Shown: positions 24,501 to 39,500, counted from the stretch's first letter. The stretch is DNA of 64,000 nucleotides from Beroe forskalii (GCA_011033025.1 WFMF01000261.1:180697-244696), one strand, 5' to 3'. The notes: generated from the letters alone by a model not told the origin. Translations and numbers: made by a program.

Positions 24501-27500
24501 GCGAAGATTATATTAGATTCAAGTATATAGCAAAGCCAACTTCATATACTTGACAGAAAGATCCTAATACTCTAATTAGCGCTGGGAATGCGCTAATATA
24601 CGCTAATTAAAGGACGCATTTTGGCATTTTTGCACTTATCGCACGAGGCCAAGCCAAATTCTAATGAGTGTACTAATCACACGAGGCGAAGCTGAGTGTT
24701 GATTAGTACACTAATGTGTGCGAGGCGTTAGCCGAGTGCATATATTAGTGCAACAATATCCCTTCTAGGGAGTTATATTAACGCATAATACCTTAGGGAT
24801 CGTTCACATATTACGTAATCAATTTTTGGCCGATTTCAACCCCCCCTCCCCCTCGTAATCAAGTTTACAGTAGTTGTATTTGTTACAATAACATGTAACG
24901 TAATCATTAGGAAACCCCCCCCCCTCTTGGTGATTACGTAATATGTGAACGATCCCTTAATACCACGACCAGTGTAATATGCCCTGTTATTGCACTGTGG
25001 TTATCTGTACTGGAGTGGTATCATGAAAGGTTTTGTAACGAGCAAAAATTGTAAACCGTGATATTATGCAATATGCGCCGAGCGCGAAGCGTGAGGGCAT
25101 AATATTGCATTAAGACCGAGGCCGAAGGCCGAGGTTTAAAACCGAATTATGCAACGACCGTACATATTGTATAAGGGACCTGTCACATATTACGTCATCA
25201 CCCGACGGGGGAGGGGGTTTCTAAATGCTGACAGATGATGACAGGGGGAGGGAAGGGGTTTGAACTATGCTGACTGTATTCATTGATATTGGGTATTATG
25301 TCAGTCCTATCCAATCACTAGACCTGAGTGAATCTGCATCAAATATATCTGTATCTCCTGTTTTAGTGACAAAGAACCTTGGATTCTATTTTGATCATGG
25401 AAACTAGCATGGGAGGATCAGATTAATCATATTTCTCAGATATGCTACCTGAACCTCAGGAATATAAAGCGCATTGGAGCAAGACTTACATGACCTCAAA
25501 GTGCAGCTTGTTCATTCACACATTTTATCAATGATAGACTATTGTAATTCATCCTATGCTGTAGTAACAGAAAAATACCTCCATAAACTTCAAAAGATAC
25601 GAACAATGCTGTAAGGTTCATCTTCAACCTTAGTGGTAAAAGAAAAATGGACCCCAATCAGTCCTTATTTGAAGGAACTTCATTTTCTGCCAGTAAGCTT
25701 ATAGAGTTAAATTCAAAACTGCTCTCATAGTTTTCAAATGTATCAATAATTTAGCGCCTAAATATTTAAGTGATCTTTTATCATTAAGAAACACTAAGAG
25801 AATAAGTGTCAGGTTAGATGATGACTTTTTTCTGCTGAGAATTCCCTCTAAATCTAATTTTGAAGGACTGAAGGAGCATTTTGTTATAATGGACCAAGAA
25901 TTTGGAATAGTTTGCCTTACTCCCTAAGAAGTATACCTGATATTTCAGAGTTTAAAATTCGTTTGAAAACACACTATTTTGAATTGGCTTTTAATGGTGT
26001 TTCGTGATTTTGAAACTTTTTGGCTTTCTTAACACGTCAGGTATTATCCCTAGTGATTGTGACTCTATAATAATCATAGTCTTCAGTTAAATTTAGATCA
26101 CGCTTAAATGGCTAAAATATTTCCCTCTCAGATATTTATTTGACAATGTCTAAGCGTGTAAGAAATGATTTAATCTATTTATTTATTACTTCAGCAAAAA
26201 TTTTAACATTTTTGCACCATTAAAGCATTAAAGCATTAAGATACGATTTCCTGACGTTTTTGTCCATAATATTTTGTTTTGAACTACCTATTGTATTCCT
26301 GCAATACGATATCTATATTCCAAAATTTACTAGGCACGTGACAGGCCATTTGATGATTAAATGTGGTTCATCTGAAACGATCAGGACCATATTTTGTTTA
26401 TCTCAAACGAATTTCAAAAAATCAGACACACCACTCCTACCTGATTGATATTTTATTTTCATTGTTTCGATCCGAAATTTTCAGAAATGGTCAAGAATCG
26501 TGAAAAATTATGAGTCGTATACTTAAGTCTTGTTAGCCCAGAGCACTTGTTGGTTTTTAGGCATTAAATTATTATGAACATTATTGAATCTTTTTTATTC
26601 ATTCCAGTACAGTATGTCACTTGCATAAATCTATGAGCATGTTATGAGCATGATATGAGTGTGATATTTAATTATTCCTTTCTTTATTATTATTTTTGCC
26701 TACTAATTTTGAAGACATGAATTGATTACAGCACTTCTGTACTGTGGTTTGTAGACAAAAATACCATGATGAACCTATAGTCTATACTACAAACTAGCCT
26801 ACCGGAATTATGGCCCTGCGAAAGTACCAAGATTTGTTTTATGATTATGAGGGGGGTTTGGTCAATGCTGACGTCAGCAAGGGGGAGAGGGTCAGGCAAT
26901 GATGACAATTGCCGACAGACGGGGGGAGGGGGGGTCAAAAATGACCAAAAACGTGCTGACGTAATATGTGACAGCTCCCTAATATATTTCGGAATATGAG
27001 AATATGTGGTGTTATGGGTTTGTCTAGTATTTGCGCTTTTGTAATAAAGTGCAGCTACTGTATCCTTCAGTGTGAACTCTGCGGTCTGTCACCCCAGTGT
27101 TCATTTTCAACACTTCTTCCTCCCATAGTAAGGTCACGTTTTGAAAAACACCGTGTATTATAATTTTATTACCCACAAAGGTACTAAATACTTACTTAGG
27201 TATCCTGGTATCGCCCATATTTGAATTATAGTGAATGATTCAAAACATGAGAAAGTGAATAATAAAAAAACAAACTGAAATTGTGTAATCCAATATAGTT
27301 ATTATACTATTTGACCATGTGCCAATGGGTCAAGTGATGGTCATTAGAACTCAACTAGTCGGCACCCACTGGGGGGGGGGTCGAAATAAGCGTACCGGGG
27401 TGGGGGATTTGAGAATTTCGTGCTAACGGGGGAGTTGCCAAATAAGTGGATGTACCTGGATTTCTGATGAAACGAATTTACTCGTCAATTGTTTTTTTTC

Positions 27501-30500
27501 GTGAAGTAATTGAAATTTCAATGATAATTTATGCTTAGCCAAGTTTATATGATAAGCAAATTACCGAAAAATTTAGAACAAAAGAACGAAAAATGACCAT
27601 TTCTGAAAAGATTTTCTACTAAATGCATTAAAAATTTTCAGATTCGCTCAAACGGGGAGGGTGCTTTTTAAATGTACCTGGCCCTGACTTTTTCCTTTAA
27701 AATTGCTACCGGGTGTGCCAAAAAAAAGTAGACAATTGTAGAGCTCGATTACTCAGCTTGTGTTTGGAATTTAATGATGAAATTTTGGGATATCCTAGGT
27801 ATAGGCTGAAAGTTTTTTCAACAAAAATTTGAAGTGTCTAGCGCCAAAAATGTCCGAGATGTCAACAAAAAAACAGTTTTTCGGCTATATTTCAGATTTT
27901 GAGAGTCAATAACTCGGCTTGTGTTTGGAAGTTATTGATGAAATTTTGGGATGTCATAGGTATAGGCAATACGTTTTTGCACCACAAATTTGAAGTGTCT
28001 AGCTCAAAAAATGTCTCAGTTATCATCAAAAAAGCGGGTTTTTGCCCCTATCTCTGTTTCTTTGCCCATACCTCTGTTTCTGGGACTCAAAAATGTTTGC
28101 TACTACAGGGTCATATTGGTCAGATGTTGCCCAAAATATCCTGAAAGTTTCATCAAGATTGCTCGAAAAACCTCGATGATATGCGCCTTTTTGTAACGCA
28201 AAAAGTGTATATTACCAAGTATTACGCAAGTGTGCATAGTTTTATGACACAGTAATGACACAGAAATTACGCGCTATACGGGCATAGATCCGTTCGCCAC
28301 TTTGTCCAGGCGCATTAAGCCCGCGCTAGACCTGCATTGCACCAACGCTGTACCCGCGCTCAACCGGCGCTGGACCTGCACCAAACCGGCGCTAGACCTG
28401 CATTAGAGTGGCACAGGACCTGCATTAGACTGGCGCTGGCCCCGCGCTAAACCGGCGCTAAACCTGCACAAAACCGGCGCCAAACCTGCATTAGACCTGC
28501 ACTAGACTGGCGTTAGACCTGCATTAAACCGGCGCTAGACCTGCATTAGACTGGCGCCTGGACAAAGTGGCAAACGGATCTATGCCCCGCTATACTGATA
28601 ACATGTTAACAAAAAGGCGCATATCTCCGAGGTTTTTCGAGCAATCTTGATGAAACTTTCAGGATATCTCGGGCAAGATCTGACCAATTAAATATGATCC
28701 TGGAGTTGCAAACATTTTTGAGTCCCAGAAACAGAGATATGGGCAAAGAAACAAAGATAAGGTCAAAAACCCGCTTTTCTGTTGATAACTGAGACATTTT
28801 TTGAGCTAGACACTTCAAATTTGTGGTGCAAAAACGTATAGCCTATACCTATGCGATCCCAAAATTTCATCACAAAACTCCAAACACAAGCCGAGTTATT
28901 GACTCTCAAAATCTGAAATATAGCCGAAAAACTGGTTTTTTGTTCATCTCTCGGACATTTTTTTGTGCTAGACACTTAAATTCCAAACACAAGCGGAGTA
29001 TTTGAGCTCTACAATTGTCTACTTTTTTTGGCACACCCGGTATCAACCCCCCCCCCTTCCCGCTTATTAGCTACCGCAGTACTTTTCCTTATTAGTAGGT
29101 ACCTACCGTGGTACGTACCACGGTAAGTTCCGATTTGTTAGAACAAGCACTGCGGTATGTACTGCAGTACTTATCCTAACTAGTCGGGACCTACCGCCTC
29201 TGCGAACGCATTTATTCCCGATTTTCTTGAAAAAGTCTGGAAAAACAATGGCCAGTGATCAAGCCAATTGAAAGCAAAATCAAATATAGGGGGGTTTGCA
29301 ACCCAAAAAAGTAAAAACCCAGCCCTACCCTACTCTTCCGATTCTTGGGCTGGGTTTTTTTGGTTACATTTTGGTAATTTCTATGACAGTTTCCAATGAT
29401 TTCTGACTTGAAATGAAGTTGTTTTACAGCAGTAACCTCATAGCCAGCAAGTCACTGCCTGACTTATACCTGAAAATAATGTTTCAATTCTCACGTTCTT
29501 GTTCCAGAAGCTCCGCACTTGTTAAGTTGTTGCCAAGACGACCACGAGCTCCATCCAGATAGTGTTCCATCTTCTATCACTGCTTCACAGAGTGGGAAAT
29601 TGGAGTATGTTGGCTTGCATTCGTCACATCTTGAACCTCCGATTCCTTCATGTAAACACTCACAGTGTCCTGTGTTAGGATTGCAAACTTGGGAAGTGAC
29701 ACCATTAGTATCACAGTCGCACTGCTGACAATCAGGGATACCTGTATAGTAACCAGCTTTACATTGGTTGCAGAATGGGAAGTTAGTATACCCTTCTTCA
29801 CATATGCTACAATCAGAACCAGTCACTCGATCCAAGCACAGGCAGGATCCTTCACTGTCACACACCTGTAGGTACGAATATAGTTTCTGGGTAATGATTC
29901 ATGAACAGAAAAATTTGCTGGAGTACATATCGGTAAATGAGTAAATGTACATTCAGGAGTCATAACATCATGCGTCTTTGAGTTCACCAACCAAGTTTCT
30001 TTTTGTCTATCATCTCTACTTACAATAATGATGACGTTATCTCTGATATAATTTCGCAACCTCTGTAATATTATTATTTTTTGTACGTCCGTAACGTTTT
30101 TTGTCCTTTTGTAGACACGTTTTAGGGCGCCCACGTGCAGTTTTGGTATATGCGCGCGCGTAGGTATGGTTACATATTGCACGCGTTCATTTCTGTTTAA
30201 TGCTGTTTTGAATACGTTGATCCGTAACTTTTGATCTTGTTGGAATTTTTTGATACTGTAAAAAGTATTTGGTTGATTTGAAATTTGCGAAGAGGTTCTG
30301 CGTAGCAGCACTGAGTGAGCTGTCTATTTGCAGGCTTAACGGGCTTGCTACTCTTACTTATACTTTGCGGGCCCAACAGGCCTGCTAGTCTTACTTAAAA
30401 AATCGCAAATTGTTTTTTATGTCACGTACCCTGGCAACGCGCGTGCAATGGGAAAAGTGTACGTGATGTTGAATAGTGGGGTTTAAAATTTGAGCTGTGT

Positions 30501-33500
30501 ATTTGAAGATTTATTGCGCACGCGTTCATTTCGGTTTAAAGCTGTTTCGATTTCGTTCCTCCGTAACTTTTGACCTGATTTGAATTTTTGATGCGGTAAA
30601 AAGTATTCCAACAATTTGAATTGTTATGTTGTGTTAAAAATTTGCAAACGAGATGCTGCGTATCAACGTCGATTGATCTGTGTATTTGCAGGCCCAACGG
30701 GCCTGCTAGTTTTACTAAGTCGCTAATCATGTTTATTTTCCGTACGTCACGCCCCATGGCAACGCGCGCACAATGAGAAAAAGGCACGTGCTGATGAATC
30801 GCGTGCGCGTTCATTACTGTTTAATGCTGTTTTGATTTCGTTACACATTCATAAATTTTGATCTAACTGGATTTTTTGATGCGGTTAAAAATGTTCATAA
30901 AAAATGTGAATGATGGTTTTGCAAACGAGGTGTTGCGTAGCGGCGCCGAGTGAGCTGTGTATTAATTGCAGGCCCAACAGGCCTGCTAGTCTTTCTTATA
31001 AAATCGTATTTCGTGTTTCTTTGTATGTCACGCCCCATTGCAAGTTGCGCACAGAGGAAAACTGCACGTGCAGATTAATTGCGCGCACTTTTATGTCCGT
31101 TCAATACTGTTTTGAGTATGTTGCTCTATAATTGATCTGATCGGGAATTTTCATATTGTGTTAAACAGTATTTAATGAATTCTTATTGTGGGGTTTGAAA
31201 TTTGTGAACGAGGTGCTGCATAGTATTATAGTAATTTATAGTAGCACCAAGTGAGCTGTGTTTTTGCCACGACAGGAATAAGGTCTCCTTGAGTTCCCGA
31301 CGGGAACTGAAAAATGAAAAACCGAACTGAAATTTTTGAGAAAAGCTGAACAAACTCTGGCAATGGTACCTGATTAATGGAGTAATTGAGTAAAACAATA
31401 TAGCACAAGCAGCTGTCAGAGCTTACCAATATCATATTGCAAATTTTATGTCATCAATTCAGTTTGATAAGTTTATATCAGTTTACCAGTTTAAGTAGGT
31501 ACATATTTTCAGCTCAATGTAAAAACTTTCGCCTGCGGCGGGCTGTTGTGTGTCAGAAAATTGGCATTCGAGCCAGCCTCGAATTTGAAACCTTCAAAAT
31601 TTTCGTCTGCAGTGGGCTTTTCTTGTTGAACTTGAGGAGTCAGACAATTGGTTTTGGAGCCGGCCCCAGATGTAAAACGGTAAAACCTTTAGTAGGTTGC
31701 AAATGCAATATCACTATCTGCGAGCGAGGTGGTGCGAAGCACCGCTGAGCGAGCTCTGTTGACCAAACTGAAGAAAAAATCTCGGGAACTGAAAAATAAA
31801 CTTTTGTCCACTCATGGTTTTTGCAGGCCCAACGGCCCTGCTAGTAAAGTTATTATTTCCAAGTCTTGAGTCAGATATTTTCTTCCGTTTTTTCAAACAC
31901 AAGAAAATATTTTCTATTGAAAACCCAACTGCTTGGGGGTTCCGCCCTTGTCAGGAAAAGAAATTGCTAAAGAAATGAATAAGGATTAAATAACTAGTAA
32001 GCTATAAATGAGGATATTTCGTTTGGTGAACAATAATGACCTGACTCATGGTTCCAGACCTATCACAATGACACTCTGCACATCCCTGACCATCAAGCGT
32101 GGCATATGAACCAATCGAGCAGGAGCAATTGTAACTACCGTGTATATTCCAACATGTTCCAAGGTTTTCTCCTACCATACACCTGCAATTGGTTACACAT
32201 TAGACAACTATCAATGCTATTCTTCATGGTCAATTAAGTATAAGAGTATAAAAGTATTTGCACTTTGCAGTGACTGCATCATATTGTTGTGCCATATCGT
32301 AATGATCGAGAATTCCACAACATATAGAAGGACAGAACTTGTTTCATCTTCTATTGTCTCTTATTCTCTAGAGATTTATTTCCTACAATAATTTCTTCAG
32401 TGAGCATAAGTTTTTATGGAGTCAACACCTGCGCCACTTTACCTCGTGACAATTTAGCCTGCACTACTTTACTCCACCACACTACCCCATATGTATAATA
32501 TAATACTTTCATTTGGCAAGATGTATCAATAAGTAAGTTGTACTTAGGTGTGTTCAATTTAATCAGATAATTATAACAGGCAATGTGTCCACCCTTCCTC
32601 ATCTGGTGGTAGGTGTATTAAAGTATTAACTGTAAGCTAACCCTGAAATTCAAATGTTCATTTGCCTGAAGATTTTGAAGAGTAGAAACGTGGGGTAAGG
32701 CCAAAGGTTCAGTACAATTGCACGGCACTTGTTGCATGATTCTTTAATCTATGCGTTTATCGATTTTAACTTTTTAGTTTTATCTTAAACTCAAAGCCTT
32801 CACCACAACTCCAACCCTCATCTCTCCTCAACCCTGCTCCTCAACCCAACCTTCCTTCAACACCCACCTCTTCCCAGCCTTCCTGAACTCATCACAAGTT
32901 TCAATCAACTTAGGTTTACCCTTCGTTGATTGAAACTTGTGATGAGTTCAGGAAGGCTGGGAAGAGGTGGGTGTTGAAGGAAGGTTGGGTTGAGGAGCAG
33001 GGTGGAGGAGAGATGAGGGTTGGAGTTGTGGTGAAGGCTTTGAGTTTAAGATAAAACTAAAAAGTTAAAATCGATAAACGCATAGATTAAAGAATCATGC
33101 AACAAGTGCCGTGCAATTGTACTGAACCTTTGGCCTTACCCCACGTTTCTACTCTTCAAAATCTTCAGGCAAATGAACAGTTGAATTTCAGGGTTATAAG
33201 TGTCGTAGGGCAAAGTGTCGCGTTAAAGTATTATAAAGTACCTGCTGTAGCCTATTGCTCCAATAGCACATTCGTTTATGTCCTCACATTTTCCAGTGTT
33301 GCTCTCACCATTGACACGATACCTGCAAAAATTGCCATCTTGATTTTCTCTCTGCTCCAGGGTTAACAGAGTTAACATAACAAGAATATAATTACTTAAT
33401 TAGGATTCTAATTGGTATTAAGGTGTAATTCCAGTATGGAGTATTCTATTTACCCGTCTCGACAAGTGCATGTAAAGCTTCCAGGCGCATTTAAACATGA

Positions 33501-36500
33501 AACTGAACCAACTCCACAAAATCCAACTTCCGCACATTCATCTATATCAAGCTGCCTGGCTGGTGTCCAATGGATTGAGACGGTATTTGATTCTGATAAT
33601 GGAATACATTTAAACATTCAAACGTTTTTTCATAATACCACTCCCGTGCAAATTACTCCCATGCAGATAGGGGCGTTCATGTTTAGAAATTCGTCATTGC
33701 ACGCCCTTGCAAATTTAGTATTTTGTGTTCAATATGTCCTTCTTTAGTTCTTTTATGCTATTAAAATGATTTAATTTGCCAGGATTCGCCATATTTCAAA
33801 TAGTTAACTAATATTAACCTATTTTGAGGGTACTTGTAGGCGTGCATTAATTTTTAATATTGCACTCCTCACATTGGCTAATACACAGTTTAGAGCATGG
33901 CAAATGGTCATGACGCTAATAAAATTATTGCACTCGGCTACCCCTCGTGCAATAATTTTTATCAGCGCATTCCCAGCCATGCTCTAAGCGTATATTAGCA
34001 CATTCCCAGCCATGCTCTAAGCTTATATTCTACACGCACGTCGCACATTAGGAATAAGAAGGCCTCTGCAAATTTCATTAAGTTTCTCCATGAATTACGT
34101 ATCAGTCCACCAACCATTTATTCAGTTGTGTCGTGGTACCATGTACTAATCTTACGCCCCCTAGTGGAACTGTTGCACCAATTTTCTCCTCGTGAAATTT
34201 GTGGCACTAATCAAATTCAGCTTTGCCTCTAGACCTGTTGTGATTAGTGCTGTAATTTTCACTCAGCTTTGCTTCGTGCAACTACAGCAACAGTACCATT
34301 ATAGCATAATGCGCCGTTAGAATAAGTGCCGTTAGAATCAGTGTACATATTCTATTTCTCACCTTCCCAACCACGGTCTCTGCAAACCCTCTGCAATGCC
34401 TTTTTGTAAAACAAAAAGACGTTGGGGAGAGAAAATGCCCAGAGGTGCTTGATAGGCAAATGAGAATAAATATTCGATTCGTTCTGAATACCACAGATAA
34501 TTGTAGGGTTCATTGGTAACATCCGCTAATTTGCCAGCCCCCTTGTTTACTACCTGGTCTTTTTTCTATCAAGCAAGTCAATGTGCTCAGGTTGTTTTCC
34601 CATCTGTATCCTTCATCAGCTTGTTTTATGGGTATAATTTCACCAACATCGTAAATTTTGTCTTCATTAGTGCATTTGGAAATGCACACCAGATCATCTA
34701 TAGCAACTGACCACACACTCTCTGTGTTACAGGATATTTCAATGATAGATTTCCCAGTAGCAACATCCACCAATGTTCTATTTGTGTCAGAACACTGTAC
34801 TGGAATTACTTGTCCAGGGAAAGTTGTTGAGGCCTTGCATCCACCCCCCAGCAAGTCAGCCCTGGAGAATTCTGGACAGGAGCGTTCGATATAAACCTTT
34901 TTGAACTTATCGGTTGCTGAAGTAATATCACTCTTTATATATTCGAGTTCATACTCCAGAAACTGTTTTTCAGTTTGATCTGAACTTTGTGCTATTCTAT
35001 AAGCGGCGATTGCTGTTTCTATCGTTGTTAAGGTAACATGGAGCTGGAAAAGCTCTTGCCAAGTTGACATGATCTGTTCGGTATAAGTGTCGGTACATCC
35101 GTCTATCATGTTGATTTGCATTTTTGCTGCAATGAATGAATCTGTTTCTGCTAGGATGGCATTTTCTACAGCCTGCTTTGCTTCGTTAAATTCATACTCA
35201 TGTAGGTTTAAATAATTAGAAAAATCTTCTAATGCATATCCACCATATTTGTTGGCAAGATTAAATCTTTTTGCAAACACTGGAATTGTGAACGTTATGA
35301 CTTCAAAATATCGATTTTCAATTACCTTTCCTGACAAGGTTTCAAGTCGACTCTGAACTTCCTTACTCGCAGAATGAACAGTGCCGACCACTAAGTTATT
35401 TCCTTTTTCAGTCATGTAAATTCTTTCATTGCGTTCTTTCTCAAAATTTGCATCTAAAGCATCTCTCAATCCAGCAAACTCCTGCATAAAACGATCATTG
35501 TCCGATTTCAGTGTATCTAGCATTATGGACTGGGCAGACAAAATTGAATTTTCTCTCTCGTAGATGTCATACCGGGTATCTTGAACTGTTAACAATATTT
35601 GATTCTTATCACTCTCTATCTGCTGCATAATTTCATTAGTGTTTTTTCTTATCTCGTCCTGCATATCGAACATTCCTGGAACTTTATATCTCTCCACTGT
35701 ATCCAAAATGGCTTTACTCTCTGAATCTGGTTGACGCAATTCCATAGTGCAATCATCACCACCATAGCCAATATGGCAGATGCAGTATGGTAGGCTCTCG
35801 TCTACTGACAGGAAAACCTTTTCTCCTTCTTTGCAATTGAATTCTTCACTATCTTTAAACGCAAACATGAAAGATAGGGTTACTTGAATAGGTTCATAGA
35901 ATGGCATATAAAGGAAGTCCAGGCCGTTATCGTTATAAACAGTCATCGTTGTTCTGAGGTGCCATCCGTGGTATGAATCAATGTCACTATCGCTTTTGGC
36001 AATTACAATAGTGAGCATATCCTCATCGATCATCTTTTTAACTACAGGGTCTTTGCTGCCCAGTACATTTAAGACCGAAGAAATTACATATTCATCCATA
36101 GTGTAGGTGAAACGTGGATAGTCAACTGGAGTCAGGGAAGCCGTAATGTTGAGAATTCTGTTGGAAATATCGTCTACTTCTTCTTTTCTGGACTTAGTTA
36201 CTGAAAAAAGCGTGAGGCGTTCTTTTTCATTTTCATCTTCGGATTTTCCTGTGAGCTGTATTTCTGATTTAGATGTAGCTCCCTTTCTCATGAAAACTAC
36301 ATCACTATTTTTATTGTTTTCCTTCATCGTTGCCCAGTTATAGAGAACATATTTTCTTTCCAATTCACGGATTATCTCGGGCAAAGGATCTCCGTTCCCA
36401 AACTTTACTTCTACATCCTGAAATTTCAAAGATCGTCAATTCAATGGGAGTATCTTTTAATCTTTCAATTTGACCGATTTGTTCGATTGGACCAGCATTG

Positions 36501-39500
36501 ATACTCTAATAAGCAATAAAAATACTATCGAAAGAAATTGTCAATTGATGCCCCCATTATTTTCATAATTTCATTATTATATGTTGCCAAATAACTATAT
36601 GTACTTTAGAGGCGTAAGACGAACACGCAGACAATATAGAGCCCTGCGACAGCAGGGCTCTATATAATATTTAAATGTCGACAGCGAAGCTGGAGACATT
36701 TAAATGATTTAGAGTGCGAGGCGAAGCGAAGCTGAGCCGAGTGCTCTAAATCATATTTCTGCGGTGAGTTTGAGCCTCTAAAGTACTATAGTAGTCGAAC
36801 GGTGTACACAAGACACACCCTGTACACAACAAGCACACATTACCTTATATGGTAATAATAAAAAATGCTTGTTTACATAAAGCAAAAAAGCGCATAACTG
36901 AGCCGTTTTTTGAGCAATTTTGATCAAATTTTCAGGATATTACGGGCAAGATATGACCAATATAATCCTGGAGTAGCTAACATTTTTGACCTCCAGAAAT
37001 TGAGATATGACAGATAAACCGGTGTTTTGTTTTAAAGTTACCGCTTAACAACTGGCTTTTCGGTCATAACTCCGCTTCTAGAGCTCAAAAATGAATCTAA
37101 ACTTCACTGAGATGTTGCTTTTATGAAGCTCTAAATATCCTGAAAGTTTCATCAAGTTTGCTCAAAAAACCTCGGAGATATGCACGTTTTTGTAACGCAA
37201 ATACAAAGGTCGCATAGATTTACATTTAAAGTTGTAAGTCATAACAGACACATGATATAAAACGCGTGTAGAACACGACTCTACGCATATAGTACTACCC
37301 TTTAAATCGGTCAAAACTTGTCGTGAGACTACTATAAGGTTATAGTAGTCTCAAAAATTAGCACATGGACTACGACTATGATAAAAATAGTGTTTGAGTG
37401 TTCTCGAGAACCATAAAAGATAGAAACATAATCTAAACGGCATATAGAACTTCAGCATGATGTGCGTGCACTGGGCTATATGAAATTTTAAAATGAAAAT
37501 TCCTTAATTGGTTAATTGGCCAATTAAATCAATTATCGTGAATAACTCAAAAAGTAAAAATGATAGCGTCGTAGTTTTAACAGCATCATAAAATTTAGTC
37601 AAAACTAGTCAAAAACTACGATTAAACTACGATTAATACGTTTAATTTAAGTATCGGTTGCCAACCGCTTAATTAGTTAATTGACCAATTAAATCAATTA
37701 TCGCAGATAACTTAAAAAGTAAAAATGATAGCGTCTTAATTCCAACGGCGTCATTAACATACGCCGAAAGTACGATTAATTTGTTCGATTTAAGTAACGG
37801 TTGCCAACCGCTTAATTAGTTAATTGGCCAATTAAAGTAATTATCGCCTATAACTTAAAAAGTAAAAATGATAGTCTTAATTTTAACGGCATCATTAACA
37901 AACGAAGAAAATAAGATTTATCCGTTTAATTTAAGTACCGGTTGCCAACCGATTAATTATTTAATTGGCCAATTAAAGTAATTGTCGCCTGAAACTCAAA
38001 AAGTAAGAATGATGTTGACTTAATCTCACCGGTATTATTTACTAGAGCTGAAATTAGGTTTTGTACGTTTAATTTGAATACTGGTTGTCAACTGCCTAAT
38101 CAGATAATTGGCCAATTAATGTTATCATCGCATATAACTCAAAAAGAAAAAATCATAGCGTCTTAATTTCAACGGGATTATTAACTTTGAGCCAAAATAA
38201 CGTTTTGTATATTTAATTTGAATACCGGTTGCCATTTATGCTGAATGTGATAATTGACCAATTAAAGCAATTATCACAACTTGAACTGATTGTCGTAAGT
38301 TTTATGCCAAAAAACAGTGATATGGGTAGCCAAAAACAATTGAAAATTGTTTGGGTTGCGCAGCCACTCCAGTACCTTAAATTATACGATTAAAACCATT
38401 GATATGAGTTTAAATCGCAGCCTGTCCGTGGCGGTGTGCTTTGGTTACAAAGAAATATCTTGGTCACGCTTATGATGTGAGCTTATTAAGTTATTACACA
38501 GTACACCCGTAAAAAAGTTCTACTTAATTCTTTTAGAATATCTTCACAATCGCGATGATGCCACTCCAGCCATAATAAGTGTGACTTCGTGTTTCCTATT
38601 ACGGCATTATTAAAGTAGTGGACTCATGTTTTATTAAATTGCAATCGCCCTCAAAGGATCGCTAAAAGATGACGATTTCAATCATCAAATAGAGATGGAC
38701 GTACGATTAATTTTAGCATGCGTTCAAGCCTTTTCACGTGAAAACACACTTCAAAGAATGCTATAAATTATAGGTACTTTTTTACGCGTTAACTAACGCT
38801 TAATTAGTTAACTGAAGGAGATTCAAACGGCAGTGAGTTGATGAGTGTTAAGTTTTGCTTATTTCTTAGTAACCAAAGCACACCGCCACGGACAGGCTGC
38901 GATTTAAACTCATATCAATGGTTTTAATCGTATAATTTAAGGTACTGGAGTGGCTGCGCAACCCAAACAATTTTCAATTGTTTTTGGCTATCCTATATAT
39001 ATATATATATATGGATAGCCAAAAACAATTGGAAATTGTTTGGGTTTCGCAGCCACTCACGCTCCATTTCAACGTTACCTTGAAGAGATTATTGATCGAA
39101 ATACTGAAATAACACGAATAAAATGAGTGATATGAATTTTAATCGCAGCCCGTCCGTGGCGGTGCACAATGCACATATCTTGGCTACGCTGAATTAAATA
39201 AGCAGTTAAACTAACACTTACATAACACGTCATGCTTAACATTGTTTCACTTACAGTTGAAAGCCTTATCACTTACTGTAAACGTTAATTATTCACGTTA
39301 ATATTAATTGATAATAAGTGTTAATCATTCAAGCTTACAATATGAGCGTTAATTCACACTTATTGTAACCGTTAATTTATCTATTTATTAAGGTTACGCT
39401 AATTTAAATTATAATCGTTTATGAAGATTGAAGGCCTATTACAATAGCGATTATTCACGTTCATTATAATTTTATAAGTGCTACCTCACTCACAAGAAAT

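Noticed and set aside
29823..30311. 162-codon minus-strand frame overlapping gene B exon 6
   Set aside because: It runs through Helitron-like sequence and the antisense frame of an exon; no domain.
34510..34553. In-frame continuation of gene B exon 2 into GGWQISGCYQ and a stop, resembling the end of a sushi module
   Set aside because: Copy A has nothing similar at this place, both copies have a donor at CCAG|GT, and exon 3 supplies a conserved WTP stretch in the right phase in both copies.
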